Source: Podospora bellae-mahoneyi
Taxonomy: Eukaryota; Ascomycota; Sordariomycetes; Sordariales; Podosporaceae
Length of the DNA: 64,000 bases
NCBI RefSeq assembly: GCF_035222275.1
Contig: NC_085884.1
Coordinates: 3,596,001 to 3,660,000, forward strand
Direction: 5' to 3'
The translations under genes and the position numbers were made by a program. The notes beneath the pieces are model-generated. The model had not been told where the DNA came from. It did not search any database and saw only the letters and a program-made list of their open reading frames with translations. This document shows, in pieces, positions 45,781 through 58,603 of this stretch (position 1 is the stretch's first letter; every line of letters begins with the position of its first letter).

Positions 45781-47880
45781 TCAAGCAAAAGGATCCCTCC
45801 CCTCACTCTTCTCAAACTCAACCTCCACCCTCTTCTTCGCCGGCTCCCCCTCCCTATGATCATCTTTCACCTCCTCCACCTCCACCTCCTCTTCTCGTCC
45901 CTGTCCCCCCCCCTCTTTCAACCCAACAACCTCTCCACCACCGCCATACCTCTCCACCCACAACTTCCTCAGCACCCCATAAATAAACTGATACTGCCCC
46001 TCCGCCTGCACCATCATCTTCCTCTGCTCCCTCAACTGATTCACCGTGTCGAAAATCAAATCCTCCCCCAGCACCATCCCCCCAGTCTCACTACTCCCTC
46101 CCTCGCTCCCCTCACCCTCCCCATCCCTATCCCTATCCCACTCCCCCCCTTCCCTCTTCCCCCCTCTTTCACTGACCGACCCGCGCCTCGAGTTGTTCGC
46201 AGTAGCAACCATCTCATCCCACCGCTCTAACACCCCAGCCTCCAACTCCCTCATCAAATGCTCCAGCGCGATAAACGTCCCCGACCTCCCCACCCCAGCA
46301 GAGCAGTGCACAATCCTCGGATTATGCGGCCCCGCATTCTTCTCCCTCGACAAGCCCATCAGCGTAAAAAACGAGTCCAAGTCCTCCATCGCCGGGACGC
46401 CAAAATCCGGCCACTTTTTATAGAGAAAGTGCCAGAGAATCTTCTCCTCCACTGCCCCCCCCACCCCCTCACCACTCGACACACTCGATTCAGTAGGTGA
46501 GGGGACATAATCCTCCTCCAAAACAGGAACCTCGAGCGTGCCAGACGACGAGGTGGCAGCACCAGGAGACTTCATCTTGACGTCCATATCCGCGTCCCTC
46601 TCCGTTTCCGTCGTCGCCGCAGAGTTCGGTTCAGGAGTTTTATCCCGTCCGTTGGTGAAAAGCCGGACCGGAGAGCGGGATTTCTTCCTGTTTTGTCCAC
46701 CGCCGCGGGAATGGATTGTAATGACCAGCTTGCGTAGCTCAATCGCGTCCCCTGCCGGGGTGGGCTCCAACCCGTCGCACCGGACCGTCGCCCTGAACCC
46801 ATCCCCAAACTCATCCCTCTCGTTGATCTCAAGCGGGGGGTCTTCCTGGCTCCGTGGAAAGTAAGGAAAACACTTCTCCATGTGCCCCTCGTGCGTCTCG
46901 GTCAACATGACAATCACACCCGGCGATTCGACCTGTTCCACCACCATCCTCCAGACGTGGTCAATCGAGTTTTGCTTTGGACCCTGCATGGCGATGTACC
47001 GGTCTGGTTCTCTCGGCCGGCCGCTGATGGGGAAAGGGTGCAGAACGATGGGGGAGGCGTTCACGTAGTCGAGTTTTCCTTCTGGGACCTGGAGCTTGAT
47101 CCGGTGGTTGTGCCAGGGTTGGATGTTCATGTACCTGTCCAGTTTTCGGAGATGGGGCCCTTTTACGCGAGCCCAGCGGAAGTCGGGGGAGAAGCTGGAC
47201 GAGTTTTCGTTTTCGAGGCCTTGTTGGATGCGCATTCTTTCAAGCCAGACTAGTTCACCGAATTTGAATTCGATGTCTGACACAAAGACAAGTTAGTGAT
47301 GTGAAAAAGTCAGGGGGAGGAAAGGGAATTACTGACCTATCTCGTTTGATTCCAGAAATGCGGGCATCTTCACCTGCTTTGGTACACGCAACAATGAGGA
47401 TGATGATGATGATGATGGCTTCTCCTTCAGTTGTTGTTGTTGTTGTTGTTGGTGTTGTTGTGGTACCTGCAGCAACTGCTGTCCACTCTCCCCATTATTC
47501 TCCCCAGCCGTCTGTAGCCCACTCGTATCCATTTTCAAACTCAAAGGCGACACCGGCCTGCCATCAACCGAACCAGCAACCGGCGCAGTCGCCAAAGGTG
47601 AATGCGGCATCGACGCGGGAGGCGAATCGCGCGCCCGCTTCTGCGACCGGTGGAAAACCCGACTAAAAGGGCTGAGCTTCCCGCCAAACGGTCTCAGCGG
47701 CGACTCGGGCACCGGCAGAGGAAGATCGCCAGGTGGAGGGGTGATCTTTCCGGTTGGATCAGTCGTCGAGCTGTTGTTGCTGCTGCTAGGTCCAGCAAGA
47801 CCGTTGGTTATCAGCGGGGGACCAGCAGGCAGCTCCTTTTTGGCCCGCCTGAACCGTGGGAGGTGGGCCATGGTTGGCAT
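45781..47880 (-). CDS. Protein tyrosine phosphatase, classical non-receptor type (Pyp1-like)
   Basis: Two exons on the minus strand, 47337-47880 and 45781-47276, giving 679 residues. The first ATG is at 47880 (MPTMAHLPRF). Exon 1 is disordered (Pro/Ser/Gln-rich with a poly-Q run) and ends MPAFLESNEI, joining to DIEFKFGELVWLERMRIQQGL. The catalytic domain shows YMNIQPWHNHRIKLQVPEGKLDYVNAS, YIAMQGP, HVWRMVVEQ, MLTETHEGHMEKCFPYFP, KKWPDFGVP (general-acid Asp), VHCSAGVGRSGTF (P-loop, nucleophile Cys506) and QYQFIYGVL (Q-loop). The protein should dephosphorylate phosphotyrosine, for example on stress MAP kinases as in fission yeast Pyp1; the substrate is inferred. Disordered inserts split the domain before the WPD loop and after the P-loop. 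The intron uses a GTCAGT donor. Confidence 0.92.
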
Positions 47881-48389
47881 GGATGGCGGTGAGCTGAGGA
47901 GGAACAGGCGCCGCTTGATGTGCTCCGTGGCGTTATGTGTTGGGATTACGGTTTCGGTTTGGCTGTGTGTGTGGCACACAACACGAAGCAGTTCGGATTA
48001 TTATTATGGAGATCGTTGTGGTAGGTAGGGTAGTGTTGAGGCGGTGACTGGTTGCGCAAGAGAGAAAAAAAAGGTTAAAACGGAGAGGGGCGATGAAACG
48101 GTTACTCAAAAGGTGAGGAGAGACCAGTGGGCGAAAGGTGCGATGGAGGGGAAAAAGTGAGGCGGAGGAGGGGACGACGAGGTAATATGTCGGGCGGTGG
48201 CGGCGACGAGGGGTAAAATAGGTCGATCTCTTTTTCACCCCCCGGTATTACTTGCAGTAGGTGAGCAGGCCACCTCTTTCGCCGGAGCTCTTCTTGTTGT
48301 CGGGTCGTCTCTTCGAAGATTAGATCAGAAAAAGGGGCCCCAGGACAAGGCTATTGTTTGTCTCTCTCTTTCTCTCTCTCCCTCTCTCT

Positions 48390-48452
<63 letters not shown>

Positions 48453-49026
48453 GAGAAAGGTCAAACAGGAGCCTCTGGAAGGAAGGTGACGTTTTTGTTA
48501 CTTGTCGCAAAGGAGACTGATGACTGGTCGGAAATGTTGCGCTTCTGCATCTTTTTCTGCAACTGACCTGGACACCCAGAGGCGGCTGCACAGCGGGTGC
48601 TTGCAAATCCCGCTCCAGCGCTGAAATTAGCGGCAGCAGTGGACCCCCTTTTCATGGGTTAATTTTCCTTTGGAATTCCCACAGAAGCTCACCAGTGGGT
48701 GTTGGTGACCAGGGCCCTGGCCGGCTTTGCGGCTGGTGAAGAAGCCAATGAAACCCCACCGAGCGTCATATCAGATGGATGATAATGGTATCCAACCTCG
48801 AGACACCCGTCAGGCACATCTGCCATGGCAATGGACAGCCCTGACTTGCTAGTCCTCTCACTGCATATGCAGCTGACGTGCTAACAGCCTCACGCGATCA
48901 CCTCTGTCAACAGATCGACATTATTCTGTTGGCCACATAATAAAACAGAGAGATTGGTCACGGACAGGTCAATGTGTGAAAAAAGGTCACCTGTGTTTCT
49001 ACAAGAACCTTGATCTTGTCCCTGCT
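47881..49026. other. Intergenic region between the phosphatase gene and COG3
   Basis: About 1.1 kb with the phosphatase promoter on the left and the COG3 3' UTR on the right. A (TC)n tract of about 90 bases lies at 48360-48451. No gene is seen. Confidence 0.5.
48360..48451. repeat. (TC)n microsatellite
   Basis: About 90 bases of nearly pure TC dinucleotides with a few CC and TT interruptions. Confidence 0.95.
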
Positions 49027-51578
49027 CTACTTCTTCCCCCCTCTCTCCCTCCCCCTCCCCCTCCCCACCTCCTCTACCCCAGCCTCAACCTGTATCCTAA
49101 CCGCCTCCCTCAACTTCTGCACCACCTCCCCCTGCCCCGAAAACGCCCTCTCCAGAATCTCATCCATCTCCCTCTCCACCTTGGCCACATTCCTCCCCCC
49201 CATATTCTTATTCCCTCCCCCACCAACCTTCAAATCAACAAACACCCCTGCCCACCTCTTCGTAAAAGCAACAATGCTCCTCCTCAGCTCATTATCCAAC
49301 TGCTCATGAACATCCACCTCCCCTTCTTTACCCCCTCCTCCCTCCTTGACCCCATTCCCTCTGCCTCCTCCTCCTCCTCCCAAACCCAGCAGTGAACTTC
49401 CCGGAATATACCCCCCAATCGTCCCCCCCAAACTGCCCACCCGTTCCCAAACCCCCCTGATTAGATTCCCCCCTACCGGCTTTAATATTCCGTCCCAAAT
49501 CTGCCCAAAATGCTGCATCTCCCTGATCCTCCCCGAGACCGACTGCGTACCAATATGCACGTTTCTGATGTCGCCAATCTCGAGCGTCACAAGCTCGTTC
49601 TTGAGGATAAGCAAGTTCTTAATCATAAACAGATCTGGGTCGGTACCCTTGTGGGGAGCTGCGCGGATGCGGGCCTCGGCGCGGTGAAGGCATGAGATGG
49701 ACTCCCGGAGCAGGCTGAAGATGATGGGGGAGTTGCGTTGCTATTGGACAGGTTAGATGGGGGTGTGGATGGGAAAAGGGGGCGGGAGAGAGAGAGAGGG
49801 AAAACATACGCAGCGTTCTTTGGGCATGGATTGATCAAACATGACCAACAGCTCAATAGCTCGCTTGATAGGGGGAAAAGCGTTCGAGGAGGAGTCATTG
49901 TTGGTGACTGGCCCGATCTTGAGCGAGTCTAGGGCGACGGCGGCCTTGGTGATGGATTTGGATATCTCGGCTTCGAAAAGAGCGTCGGTGAACGTCCAGA
50001 GGTGCTCAGTAAGTAGCCGCGCGGTGAGCTCCCTGCAGTGAGCCACAAACGGGGTTTCATCCTCGTCAAAGTCCAACAGGAGATACTCGTTGGTGACCCA
50101 GCCTATTATGTTGCACACTGTTCTCAGGTCGCTATTGTGGAGAACAGACTGGAGGTTGGTGGCGACAGGGGCGACGTTTGTACCCGTGACCAAAGACCCG
50201 GCGTGGGAGGATTTGAGGGCGGTGAACGCAGATTTGGGGTCGGTTGAGTATTGGGTCTCGATGGCGAAGATTTTCCGGAAGAGGGAGGCTTCATTGTAGG
50301 AACGCTCGTAGCACTGCTTGACAAAGTTACGGGCCGCGGTCTCGACGGATTCCTTGGCTTCTGAGCGGAAGGCGTCGAGGTCGCTTTGAATTAGTGGTTT
50401 CAGGTCTCTTTCTCTGACGGCCCAGTAGGCGTGGAAGATGTTGTTGGCTGTGTTGGCATAGATGTCCCAGTTGAGTGCTGTTTGCGGATGGCCGTTTTGA
50501 TCGTAGACGTTGCGGATGACGGTCTGGATGTTTGGTATTAAGGAGTAGGACTCCAGCAATGTCTCTTCAAACCGGCCATAAGCCAGGGCGTGCCGTGCGG
50601 ACTCGGACCGCGTAGCCAATATTTGTTTGGAAATTTCGGCAGAAACTCCGTTGAGGCGATTGGTGAAGCCAACTTCAAGCAAGTGCAGAGCCTTGGTGAG
50701 CAAGGCCTGATAGCGGGCAAGGTAAGACTCGGCATCTCGGTACGTCGTGTTTTTCGTCATGAAGGCTATGCAAGAGTCGAGGCTTGACAAAATATCGGCA
50801 AACGCGTCGTCCTCCACAAGTCGGCCTGCTCCTGGAGCATTGAGTCGTCTGCTGACATTGTCCAGATACGCGTAGTAGTGAAGATCTGTGCCAACATCAT
50901 CGGCCAGCTTCTGCAGCCGTTTCTGCTCTGTGAGTAGGTCGTCGCATTGGGCCTTGAAAGAGCTGGTTTGGTCGTCAACTGCCCGGAACGACTGGCTCAG
51001 GGATTCGAGAACCTTGAGAGCACTATTCGCATCTTCAACGAGGGTGCCCAAGTGTCGTTCGGTCATGACCAGCTGATCGTGGTACAACAGGAATTCCTGT
51101 TGACTTGCTTCCAGTAGCTCCTTGTCCAGCTCGGCATCGTGAGCGTCATGTTCGACCGGCAGCTTTGCCGCCACAGACTCCGGAACGCCCAATGCTTCCC
51201 ATGTTCGGCCATGTCGTATCCTCCTCCCCTTCTTCTTCTTGTGGTGTGGCTTTCCACCTATTTGGGCCTTGACGATGTCATAGAAATCCGAGTACGACTT
51301 TGCTCTTCGTGACAAGGTAGGTTCTGGTGGAGAATTGGTGTCTTCTTGGTCTTCGAAAAGAACTGGGAGCGATCCTGCGCCATCGACATTGTCTACACCC
51401 TGTACATATGGAGCTTGTCAGTCAAGAGTATTTCTTGAGTATATAGCTCCTGAGAGCCCAGGCCACTTACATTTGGAGGCTGGAGCAGTGACTTCTTTCT
51501 TTGGTGGCCTGAGCTTTGCGCCTGTCGCTGCTGTTGTTGGTAGTCGGGTACAAAGCTGTACCAGGAGTCTTCAAACAT
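49027..51578 (-). CDS. COG3: Conserved oligomeric Golgi complex subunit 3 (Sec34)
   Basis: Three exons on the minus strand: 51471-51578, 49810-51399 and 49027-49740, giving 803 residues with all phases consistent. Cog3 is a lobe A subunit of the COG tether for retrograde vesicles within the Golgi. The start MFEDSWYSFVPDYQQQQ and SRRAKSYSDFYDIVKAQ are typical of filamentous fungi. The Sec34 signature follows: ASQQEFLLYHDQLVMTERHLGTLVEDANSALKVLESLSQSFRAVDDQTSSFKAQCDDLLTEQKRLQKLADDVGTDLHYYAYLD. The long helical C-terminal region includes LNWDIYANTANNIFHAYWAVRERDLKPLIQSDLDAFR and MIKNLLILKNELVTLEIGDIRNVHIG. A Gly-rich low-complexity insert lies near residue 700. The last exon is strongly G-rich on the coding strand. 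It is divergent from the FMP25-like gene. Confidence 0.94.
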
Positions 51579-52078
51579 TTTTGTTTCTTAGCTCCCGTGG
51601 GATTCGGTCGATTTGTTGCTAACACCGGCTCCGGTGGCCGTCTCCGTATGTCTTCTCGGATGCCGCGTATATCTGGCCGCAACGCAACGGGCGGGACCCT
51701 TCACCGCGACCGACAGCACGCCCTGGCTCCCTAAAAGTGCCCCACAATGCAGTGGTGGGATGCGGGGCGCACGGGCCGCATGTTAAGCTCTTTGATGCCA
51801 AGACATGAGCTTGGGGACCCATCGTATTGAAGAAAAAGGTTCATGCCTGCTGCATCCGAAGACAGCCTCGTGAATACCCAGTGACCTCACCATCTCGGGC
51901 CATCACTGATATTTCAGTCGAACTCGGCTACCCAAGGCATTTTGGTGGTCAGGGTATGAAGCCGACGACAATCCGAGCTCTTCTGTTCTCTCACCTCTGA
52001 CACAAAGGAATCTGGAAGCCAATCAGACCCGGCATATAAGTCAGCACTCAGAGACAGTTCAAGATAGCCTCGTCTGCC
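51579..52078. promoter_or_regulatory. Shared divergent promoter region, COG3 / FMP25-like gene
   Basis: 500 bases between two divergent start codons, holding both promoters. A CATATAAG TATA-like sequence lies at about 52032, about 45 bases before the right-hand start. Confidence 0.45.
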
Positions 52079-53866
52079 ATGTATCGCACAGCCCTACGAT
52101 GGACCGCCAGGACAGCAAAGCCTTCGCAATGGGTACGGCATTCGAGTACCGGGGGGGAAGCTCAGCCTCGCCGTTCCATCATCCCTCTCGTCGCTGGAGC
52201 TGTCCTTGTGGGAGCTGGCGTTGGTGGTTTCTGGGCTTACCAAAACTACTCCCAACTATCCAAGCAACAAGAACAGGCTAGAAGCCCTAAACAGGCAGAA
52301 AAGGCCGAGATTCTCCGTGAGAAACCACGGAAGAAGGCAAAGTCTAGGGAGGAGAGCAATGAACTGATCAGCCCTCAACATGTCCAAGTCAAGCACAGTC
52401 ATGACCACCCCGGCGTCTATGCTTGGGGTTCCAATGTGGGCAAGGTTGCTGCTCCTGACTCCAAGGAATCCAACATCAAGACACCACGGAGGATTCCCTT
52501 CTTTGACGGCCAGATTCTCAGGGATTTGAAGCTGGAACGAGACTTTGGCGTGGCAGTCAACGAGAAAGGTGACCTAGTTCAGTGGGGTGTCGGCTACAAC
52601 AGAGATGCCCCCGGCCCGGAAGTTACCCTCAGGGGCAAAGATGTCACCAAGATCGCCGTCTCCCGGGACCGTGTCATTGCCCTCTCGTCCAACGGACAAG
52701 TCTACTCCATTCCTGTTGCCAAAGCTGACCAGGCCTTTGCCGAAAACACACCAAACTCTCATTCTTCCTGGTCCATTTGGTCCGGCACCCCCAGCCTCAC
52801 CCAGCACTACAGGACCCTCAAGCCTGCCAACCTGGGTTGGAACGAACAAGTGGTCGATGTCAAGTCCGGCCTTGAACACTGTCTGATGCTCACCTCCAGA
52901 GGTCGCGTCTTCTCGGCCGCCTCTAGCACAGAGGACTTTCCTTCCCGAGGTCAGCTCGGTGTTCCTGGGCTGACGTGGCAAAACCGCCCAGCTGGACCAT
53001 ATGACCAGCCTCACGAGGTCGGCGGACTGCGCGGTTTCAAGGTCAGGGAGATCGCCACGGGTGACTATCACTCCCTTGCCCTTGACAACGAAGGGAGGGT
53101 CTTTTCCTTTGGTGATAACACCGTTGGCCAGCTTGGTTTCAAGACCGATCTCACAGCTACCCATATTGACACCCCCTCTCTGTTGCCCGTCAACCAGCTC
53201 TACGCCGGCACCAACCTCAAGCCCAAGGTTACCTCCATCGCCGCTGGCGGACTCAGCAGCTTCTTCACCGTTGACGCCACCAAGGTTCAATCAGAGTCTG
53301 GGTCGGAAGTCATGCCCGCCTCTGAGCTCGGCAGAGTCGTGGCCGAGACGTGGGCTTGTGGTTCCGGTATCCACGGCGAACTCGGCACAGGCAAATGGCT
53401 TCACGTCTCTGTTGCTCCCTCCAAGGTCAAGGCTCTTTCCGATCTCTATGAATACGACGAGGCAACCAATACTGTCCATCCTATTCGTCTCAGCAAGATC
53501 GCCGTAGGAAGCACACATGTCTGTGCTGTCATGGACAATGTGCATGATTCCAAGCGGAACTCTAAGGGGGGTCCACAGTTTGGGAACGATGTCTTGTTCT
53601 GGGGAGGGAACGAGAGCTATCAGTTGGGCACGGGCAAGAGAAATAACACGAACGTGCCGATTTATATTGGGGCGTTGGATGGGGACAGGGTTGGGGCTGG
53701 GAAGATGGATGGGGAGCTGGGGAGGAATAGGCTCCAAATTGCTCCGAGGGCGAGGGTGAATCTGTTGACTGATAAGGGGGGGAAGGCTGGGAAGGGGAGG
53801 CAGGTGGATGTGGAGCAGAGGGTAGAGTGTGGGAGGTGCGTGAGCGCTGTCTACTCTGCCGTGTAA
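52079..53866 (+). CDS. FMP25: Mitochondrial RCC1-repeat protein, Fmp25-like
   Basis: Single exon, 595 residues. Residues 1-33 are Arg/Ser/Thr-rich without acidic residues, a mitochondrial targeting sequence. IIPLVAGAVLVGAGVGGFWAY (34-54) is one membrane span. RCC1-type beta-propeller repeats follow, for example PGVYAWGSNVGKV, GDLVQWGVGY, VSRDRVIALSSNGQVYS, SGLEHCLMLTSRGRVFSAASS, TGDYHSLALDNEGRVFSFGDNTVGQLG, TWACGSGIHGELGTG, and LFWGGNESYQLGTGKRNN. Yeast Fmp25 is an inner-membrane protein linked to complex III biogenesis. The architecture (presequence, single span, RCC1 propeller) supports that assignment. The last 100 codons change to G/T-ending codons. Confidence 0.88.
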   Translation: MYRTALRWTARTAKPSQWVRHSSTGGEAQPRRSIIPLVAGAVLVGAGVGGFWAYQNYSQLSKQQEQARSPKQAEKAEILREKPRKKAKSREESNELISPQHVQVKHSHDHPGVYAWGSNVGKVAAPDSKESNIKTPRRIPFFDGQILRDLKLERDFGVAVNEKGDLVQWGVGYNRDAPGPEVTLRGKDVTKIAVSRDRVIALSSNGQVYSIPVAKADQAFAENTPNSHSSWSIWSGTPSLTQHYRTLKPANLGWNEQVVDVKSGLEHCLMLTSRGRVFSAASSTEDFPSRGQLGVPGLTWQNRPAGPYDQPHEVGGLRGFKVREIATGDYHSLALDNEGRVFSFGDNTVGQLGFKTDLTATHIDTPSLLPVNQLYAGTNLKPKVTSIAAGGLSSFFTVDATKVQSESGSEVMPASELGRVVAETWACGSGIHGELGTGKWLHVSVAPSKVKALSDLYEYDEATNTVHPIRLSKIAVGSTHVCAVMDNVHDSKRNSKGGPQFGNDVLFWGGNESYQLGTGKRNNTNVPIYIGALDGDRVGAGKMDGELGRNRLQIAPRARVNLLTDKGGKAGKGRQVDVEQRVECGRCVSAVYSAV

Positions 53867-54438
53867 GATTGGTTTGTTGGGGAGATGGACATGTATGGAT
53901 ACGTGTAAGAACAAAACTGTGGCAATGGGATGGATGGTCAAGGAGTTGTATATGATGAAAGAGGGCAGGCAAAACTCCAATCGCATCTCGGTTTTTTTGG
54001 CTTGGGAAAGGTTTCAATTTCATCATTTTGTCAACAGCGCATGAACCTCATACATCCGAGTGCTTTACGATGCAACAACTCGCAACATTTTCGACTACCG
54101 AATGTCTACCTATGCCTTTGTACCTGCAGCTCGGGAACTAGCCGGCGGGTAATACATCGACACCACACCACCGCACCCCGTCCCGTCAAGATGAGCATAT
54201 TCTAGATCCCGAGACGGGATAGAGAGGGGGATTCGCCATGGCTAATCTGCTAACCCCTCCTTCGATGCTCAACGACGTCAGCTACCATGGCTGTGATTGA
54301 CGGGAATATTTCATTGCCATTGCGTCGCAGCTTGCAGATATTTCATATCTAGGTCTCGTCTCCCATTCTGGACATGCTTCTCTCTCTTTGCTTTGACCTT
54401 TCTGAGGTTTTGAACATTGCGCTCTTTAAATCAGCAAG
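53867..54438. other. Intergenic region upstream of the beta-glucosidase gene
   Basis: About 570 bases containing the FMP25 3' UTR and the promoter of the beta-glucosidase gene. Carbon-catabolite elements would be expected here from knowledge of this gene class, but I could not assign one confidently. Confidence 0.45.
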
Positions 54439-57187
54439 ATGCGGCTTCAAACCTCTGCAGGGTTGCTGCCCTTGATATCCCTAACCACAGCCTTGACAGA
54501 GACCCCCTTTCTCGGCTTCCCCTCCCCGTGGATCTCGCCCGACCCATCCGATGCCGAATGGCAAGCCGCGTACGAAAAAGCTGTGGCCTTTGTTTCTCAG
54601 CTCACCCTCACCGAAAAAGTCAACTTGACAACCGGCACGGGCTGGGAAGGCGACAGATGTATCGGCAAGACTGGCTCGGTCCCAAGATTGGGGTTTGAGG
54701 GGTTTTGTCTGATGGATGGGCCGTTGGGTGTGAGATATGGTATGCCCTCCTGTCTCCCTTCTCCAACACCTCCCAACTAACAGTCGATGATAGTCGACAA
54801 AGCCTCAGCCTTTCCCGCGGGCATGAACGCCGCAGCAACCTTCAGCAAACGCCTCATGCGTGCCCGGGGCGAAGCGATGGGTGAAGAGTTCCGCGGCAAG
54901 GGCGTTGATGTCCAGCTTGGTCCTGTTGCCGGAGCCCTAGGCAGAACACCGCAGGGAGGGAGAAACTGGGAGGGTTTCTCTCCTGATCCGTACCTGACTG
55001 GAGTGGCGATTGCGGAAACGATCAGGGGGATCCAGAGTAGGGGTGTGATTGCCTGTGCTAAGCATTACATTCTTAATGAGCAGGAGCATTTCCGCGGGAG
55101 TGTGGATGTGAGGATTGGCGATAAGACGATGCATGAGTTGTACCTGTGGCCGTTTGCGGATGCGGTGAGGGCTGGGGTGGGGAGTGTGATGTGTAGTTAT
55201 AACAGGGTCAACGGGACGTATGCGTGTGAGAATGAGTGGGTGCAGAATTACTTGTTGAAGAGTGAGCTGGGGTTTAGGGGGTTTGGTGAGTTTCTGGCGG
55301 TGTGTCTCCCGGGAGGATGCTGATGAGAAAGACAGTGATGTCCGACTGGGGAGCACAACACAGCACCCTTGGCTCAGCCCTCTCGGGGCTCGATATGGCA
55401 ATGCCAGGCGACATGATGGGTCCCCCTTCCGCCTCATCACCCCCCTACGGCTCGCACTGGGGCGGCGCGCTCACCCAAGCCGTCCTCAAAGGCGAGGTTC
55501 CCCAGTGGCGCCTCGATGACATGGTCACCCGGATCATGACCTCCTTTTTCCGCGTCCACGTCGGGAGCTACACCTCCCGCCCAGAACCCAACTTCTCCGC
55601 CTGGACCCGAAACACCACTGGCCCCCAATACAAGTACTCCAACCGTCCCTGGACCACCGTCAACTCCCACATCGATGTCCAAGCCAACCACTCGGCTCTC
55701 ATCCGTGAACTAGCCGCCAAATCCACCGTCATCCTCAAGAACACCGGCATCCTCCCCCTTTCCAAATCCTCCCTGACCAGCCTAGCAGTAATAGGCAACG
55801 ACGCCCACGACAACCTCAACGGACCCAACTCCTGCCCCGAGCGAGCCTGCATCAACGGGACGGTAGCAATGGGATACGGCTCTGGCACGACCGACTTCCC
55901 CTATCTGATCTCACCCGCCACGGCCCTGTTGGGCCTCTCCCAGGAGCACAACATAACCTTTTTCAACACCACCTCCAACTGGGACCTCCCCACCGCTCAA
56001 TCCACCGCCTCCAACGCTTCCGTCGCCATAGTCTTTGCAACCGCCACCTCGGGGGAGAATTTTGTGTCCATCGATGGGAATGCTGGTGATAGGAACAATC
56101 TCACGTTGTGGGACAACGGTGACGCTTTGATCCGCGCCGTGGCGGCTGTCAACCCTAACACCATCGTTGTGTTGCACACCTCGGGCCCTGTCGTCATTGA
56201 TCACGCGGATAAGCACCCGAATATTTCAGCTATCCTCTGGGCCGGGTTTCCCGGTCAGGAATCTGGGAACGGGCTGGCGGATGTTTTGTTTGGTGATGTC
56301 CACCCACAAGGCCGCAGCCCGTTTACCTGGGGTAAGGACTTGGAGTCGTACGGGGTTGAGTTGTTGACGGTGGCGCCTGATCCGAGGAGTCCGAGGCAGG
56401 AGTTTCCGGAGGGGGTGTTTATTGACTATAGGTGGTTTTTGAGCGAGGGGAAGGGGGAGAGGGGGAGGGTTACGTATGGGTTTGGGCACGGGGTTGGGTA
56501 CACGGAGTTTGAGTATGGGGATTTGGTTGTCGAGAGGGTTGGTGGGAGGGGGGGATACGAGGTGAATAAGGGGAGGACGATACCGGCGCCGGTGATGGGG
56601 GAGGTTGTTGATATAGGGGATGTGGAGGGGTGGACTGAGCCGGAGGGGTTTGAGGGGTGGAGGATTCCGAGGTATGTTTACCCTTGGGTCAATGCGACTG
56701 TATATAACAGTGAGAATGGCACCGCGCGATCACCTAGCATTGGTGACTTCCCGCCGGAGGCTAGGGATGGGGGGGTGCAAGAGGAGCTACCGGCCGGTGG
56801 GAAGGAGGGTGGCAATGAGGGGTTGTATGAGGTTTTGTTTGAGGTGAAGGTGGATGTGAAGAATGCAGGGACGAGGGAGGGGGTGGAGGTTGTTCAGTTG
56901 GTGAGCTGCCTTGTTTGCTTCTTCTGTTGTGATCCCGTACGGCTGATGATGAATAGTACCTCTCACCCAACAACCCTCTCGCCCCGTCTCTCCTCCTCCG
57001 CGGCTTTGACGACGTCCTCCTCGCCCCCAACGCCACCAAAACCGTCACCTTCTCCCTCACCCGTCGTGACATTAGCGAGTGGAACACCGAAGCCCAGAAC
57101 TGGGAGATTCTCACGGAGTATCAGCAGACCGTCTTTGTCGGGTCGAGCTCGATGGATTTGAGGTTGAACAGGACACTGCCCCTTTGA
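54439..57187 (+). CDS. Secreted beta-glucosidase, glycoside hydrolase family 3
   Basis: Four exons: 54439-54739, 54794-55285, 55336-56900 and 56957-57187, giving 862 residues. [23 protein letters not shown] is a signal peptide, so the enzyme is secreted. It would split cellobiose and other beta-glucosides. GH3 motifs in order are [108 protein letters not shown], and [14 protein letters not shown]. Asp268 in SDW is the nucleophile. The second domain ([22 protein letters not shown]) and a C-terminal FnIII-like domain (EVVQLYLSPNN) follow. Introns are 50-56 nt. The phase-1 junctions at VRY-VDKAS and GF-VMSDW restore conserved sequence. An extended Gly/Glu-rich insert lies before the FnIII domain, and the coding strand alternates between C-rich and G-rich blocks. 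Confidence 0.95.
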
Positions 57188-58315
57188 AGAGACTTGAGAA
57201 TCACACACTGGGCTAGGTAGCGATATCATGAACAGTTTCAATCTATCATCTACCAAGCTGTCTTCCTTCCTCTCTTCCCTGAACACAGCCGGCGAACTCT
57301 TGGATACTTCAGCCATCGGCCACAGCATCTCGACATTTACGCCTCGTTGATCGCGTTCTTACGCGAGGCACCAGAGTCTGGTATCACATGCAAAATGATC
57401 CGTTCTCGAGGCCGAATTCTCAAACATTCTGGCAGCTGGACAGATCTGAAGCCAACATTTTCCAGATCCACTTGATCGAAGCCAAATCGACATGACAGAT
57501 ACCACTGGCGACCTCAGCTCGTCACTTCTCTTGATGCTGTAACCTCATCTTTCCGCCCAGCTTTCACTTCCAAAGCGTTCCAACATTGACATCTTGCCTA
57601 TTAGAACTTCCATCAGGGGCTTTCTCCCATGTTTCACAGCTCAGAGACGATCCAATTCCCAGATCTGGTCGCCGATCTCGACATCCATCACAAAGCCACA
57701 CTCCACCGGTACCAAAGCCCCCCCTCAAACTAACAACGCCTCCGGAGAAGAATGAGAGCAACTTCGCAAAGCACTGGCAGTTCACAGTCAAGCCATCAGA
57801 TTTGCAAGCGTGCACGAGCCATCTGGTTTGTCTATATAATCGAGTCTTTCCTCCCATTTCCTTCTCTGTTTTACATCGAACATACCACACCACCATCGAC
57901 TTCGACATCAACTTCGACATCCATCGATATCGTCTTTAACATTGTCTTCAACATCGTCTCGACTCGGACTTCGACAACATCGACATCGACATCCACACCA
58001 CCAGCAACGACGAACGATGCGACCGACCGGACGACAACGACGACGACAATATTCCCCTTTCCCGGCTCTTCCCCCTCTTCCCATGAGCACACCAACACAC
58101 CCCCGGGTGGCACGATCGGATTGTGGACGGTCAACTAGGGGGGTAATAGACTCTGGGTTGTAGCTGCTGGGATAGCACGATCCGACCGTGGACGGTTACC
58201 TGGCGCGAAGCCTCCCTCGTTCTTATGGATGGGTGTATGGGTCTGGCGGATATGATTCGAGGAATAGGATGGTGGAGTCTGGCTGGTTGTTGTTGCCTTG
58301 GTGAGGGAGTGGTGG

Positions 58316-58571
58316 TTCTTTTTTCTTTTTCCTTTTCCTTTTTTCTTTTTCTTTTTTCCTTTTCCTTTTCCTTTTCCTTTTTCTTTTTCTTTTTCTTTTT
58401 TTCTTTTTTCCTTTTCCTTTTTCTTTTTTCCTTTTTCTTTTTCTTTTTCTTTTTCTTTTTTCCTTTTTCCTTTTTCCTTTTCCTTTTTCTTTTTCTTTTT
58501 TTCTTTTTTCCTTTTCCTTTTCCTTTTCCTTTTCCTTTTTCTTTTTCTTTTTCTTTCTTTTTCTTTCTTTT

Positions 58572-58603
<32 letters not shown>
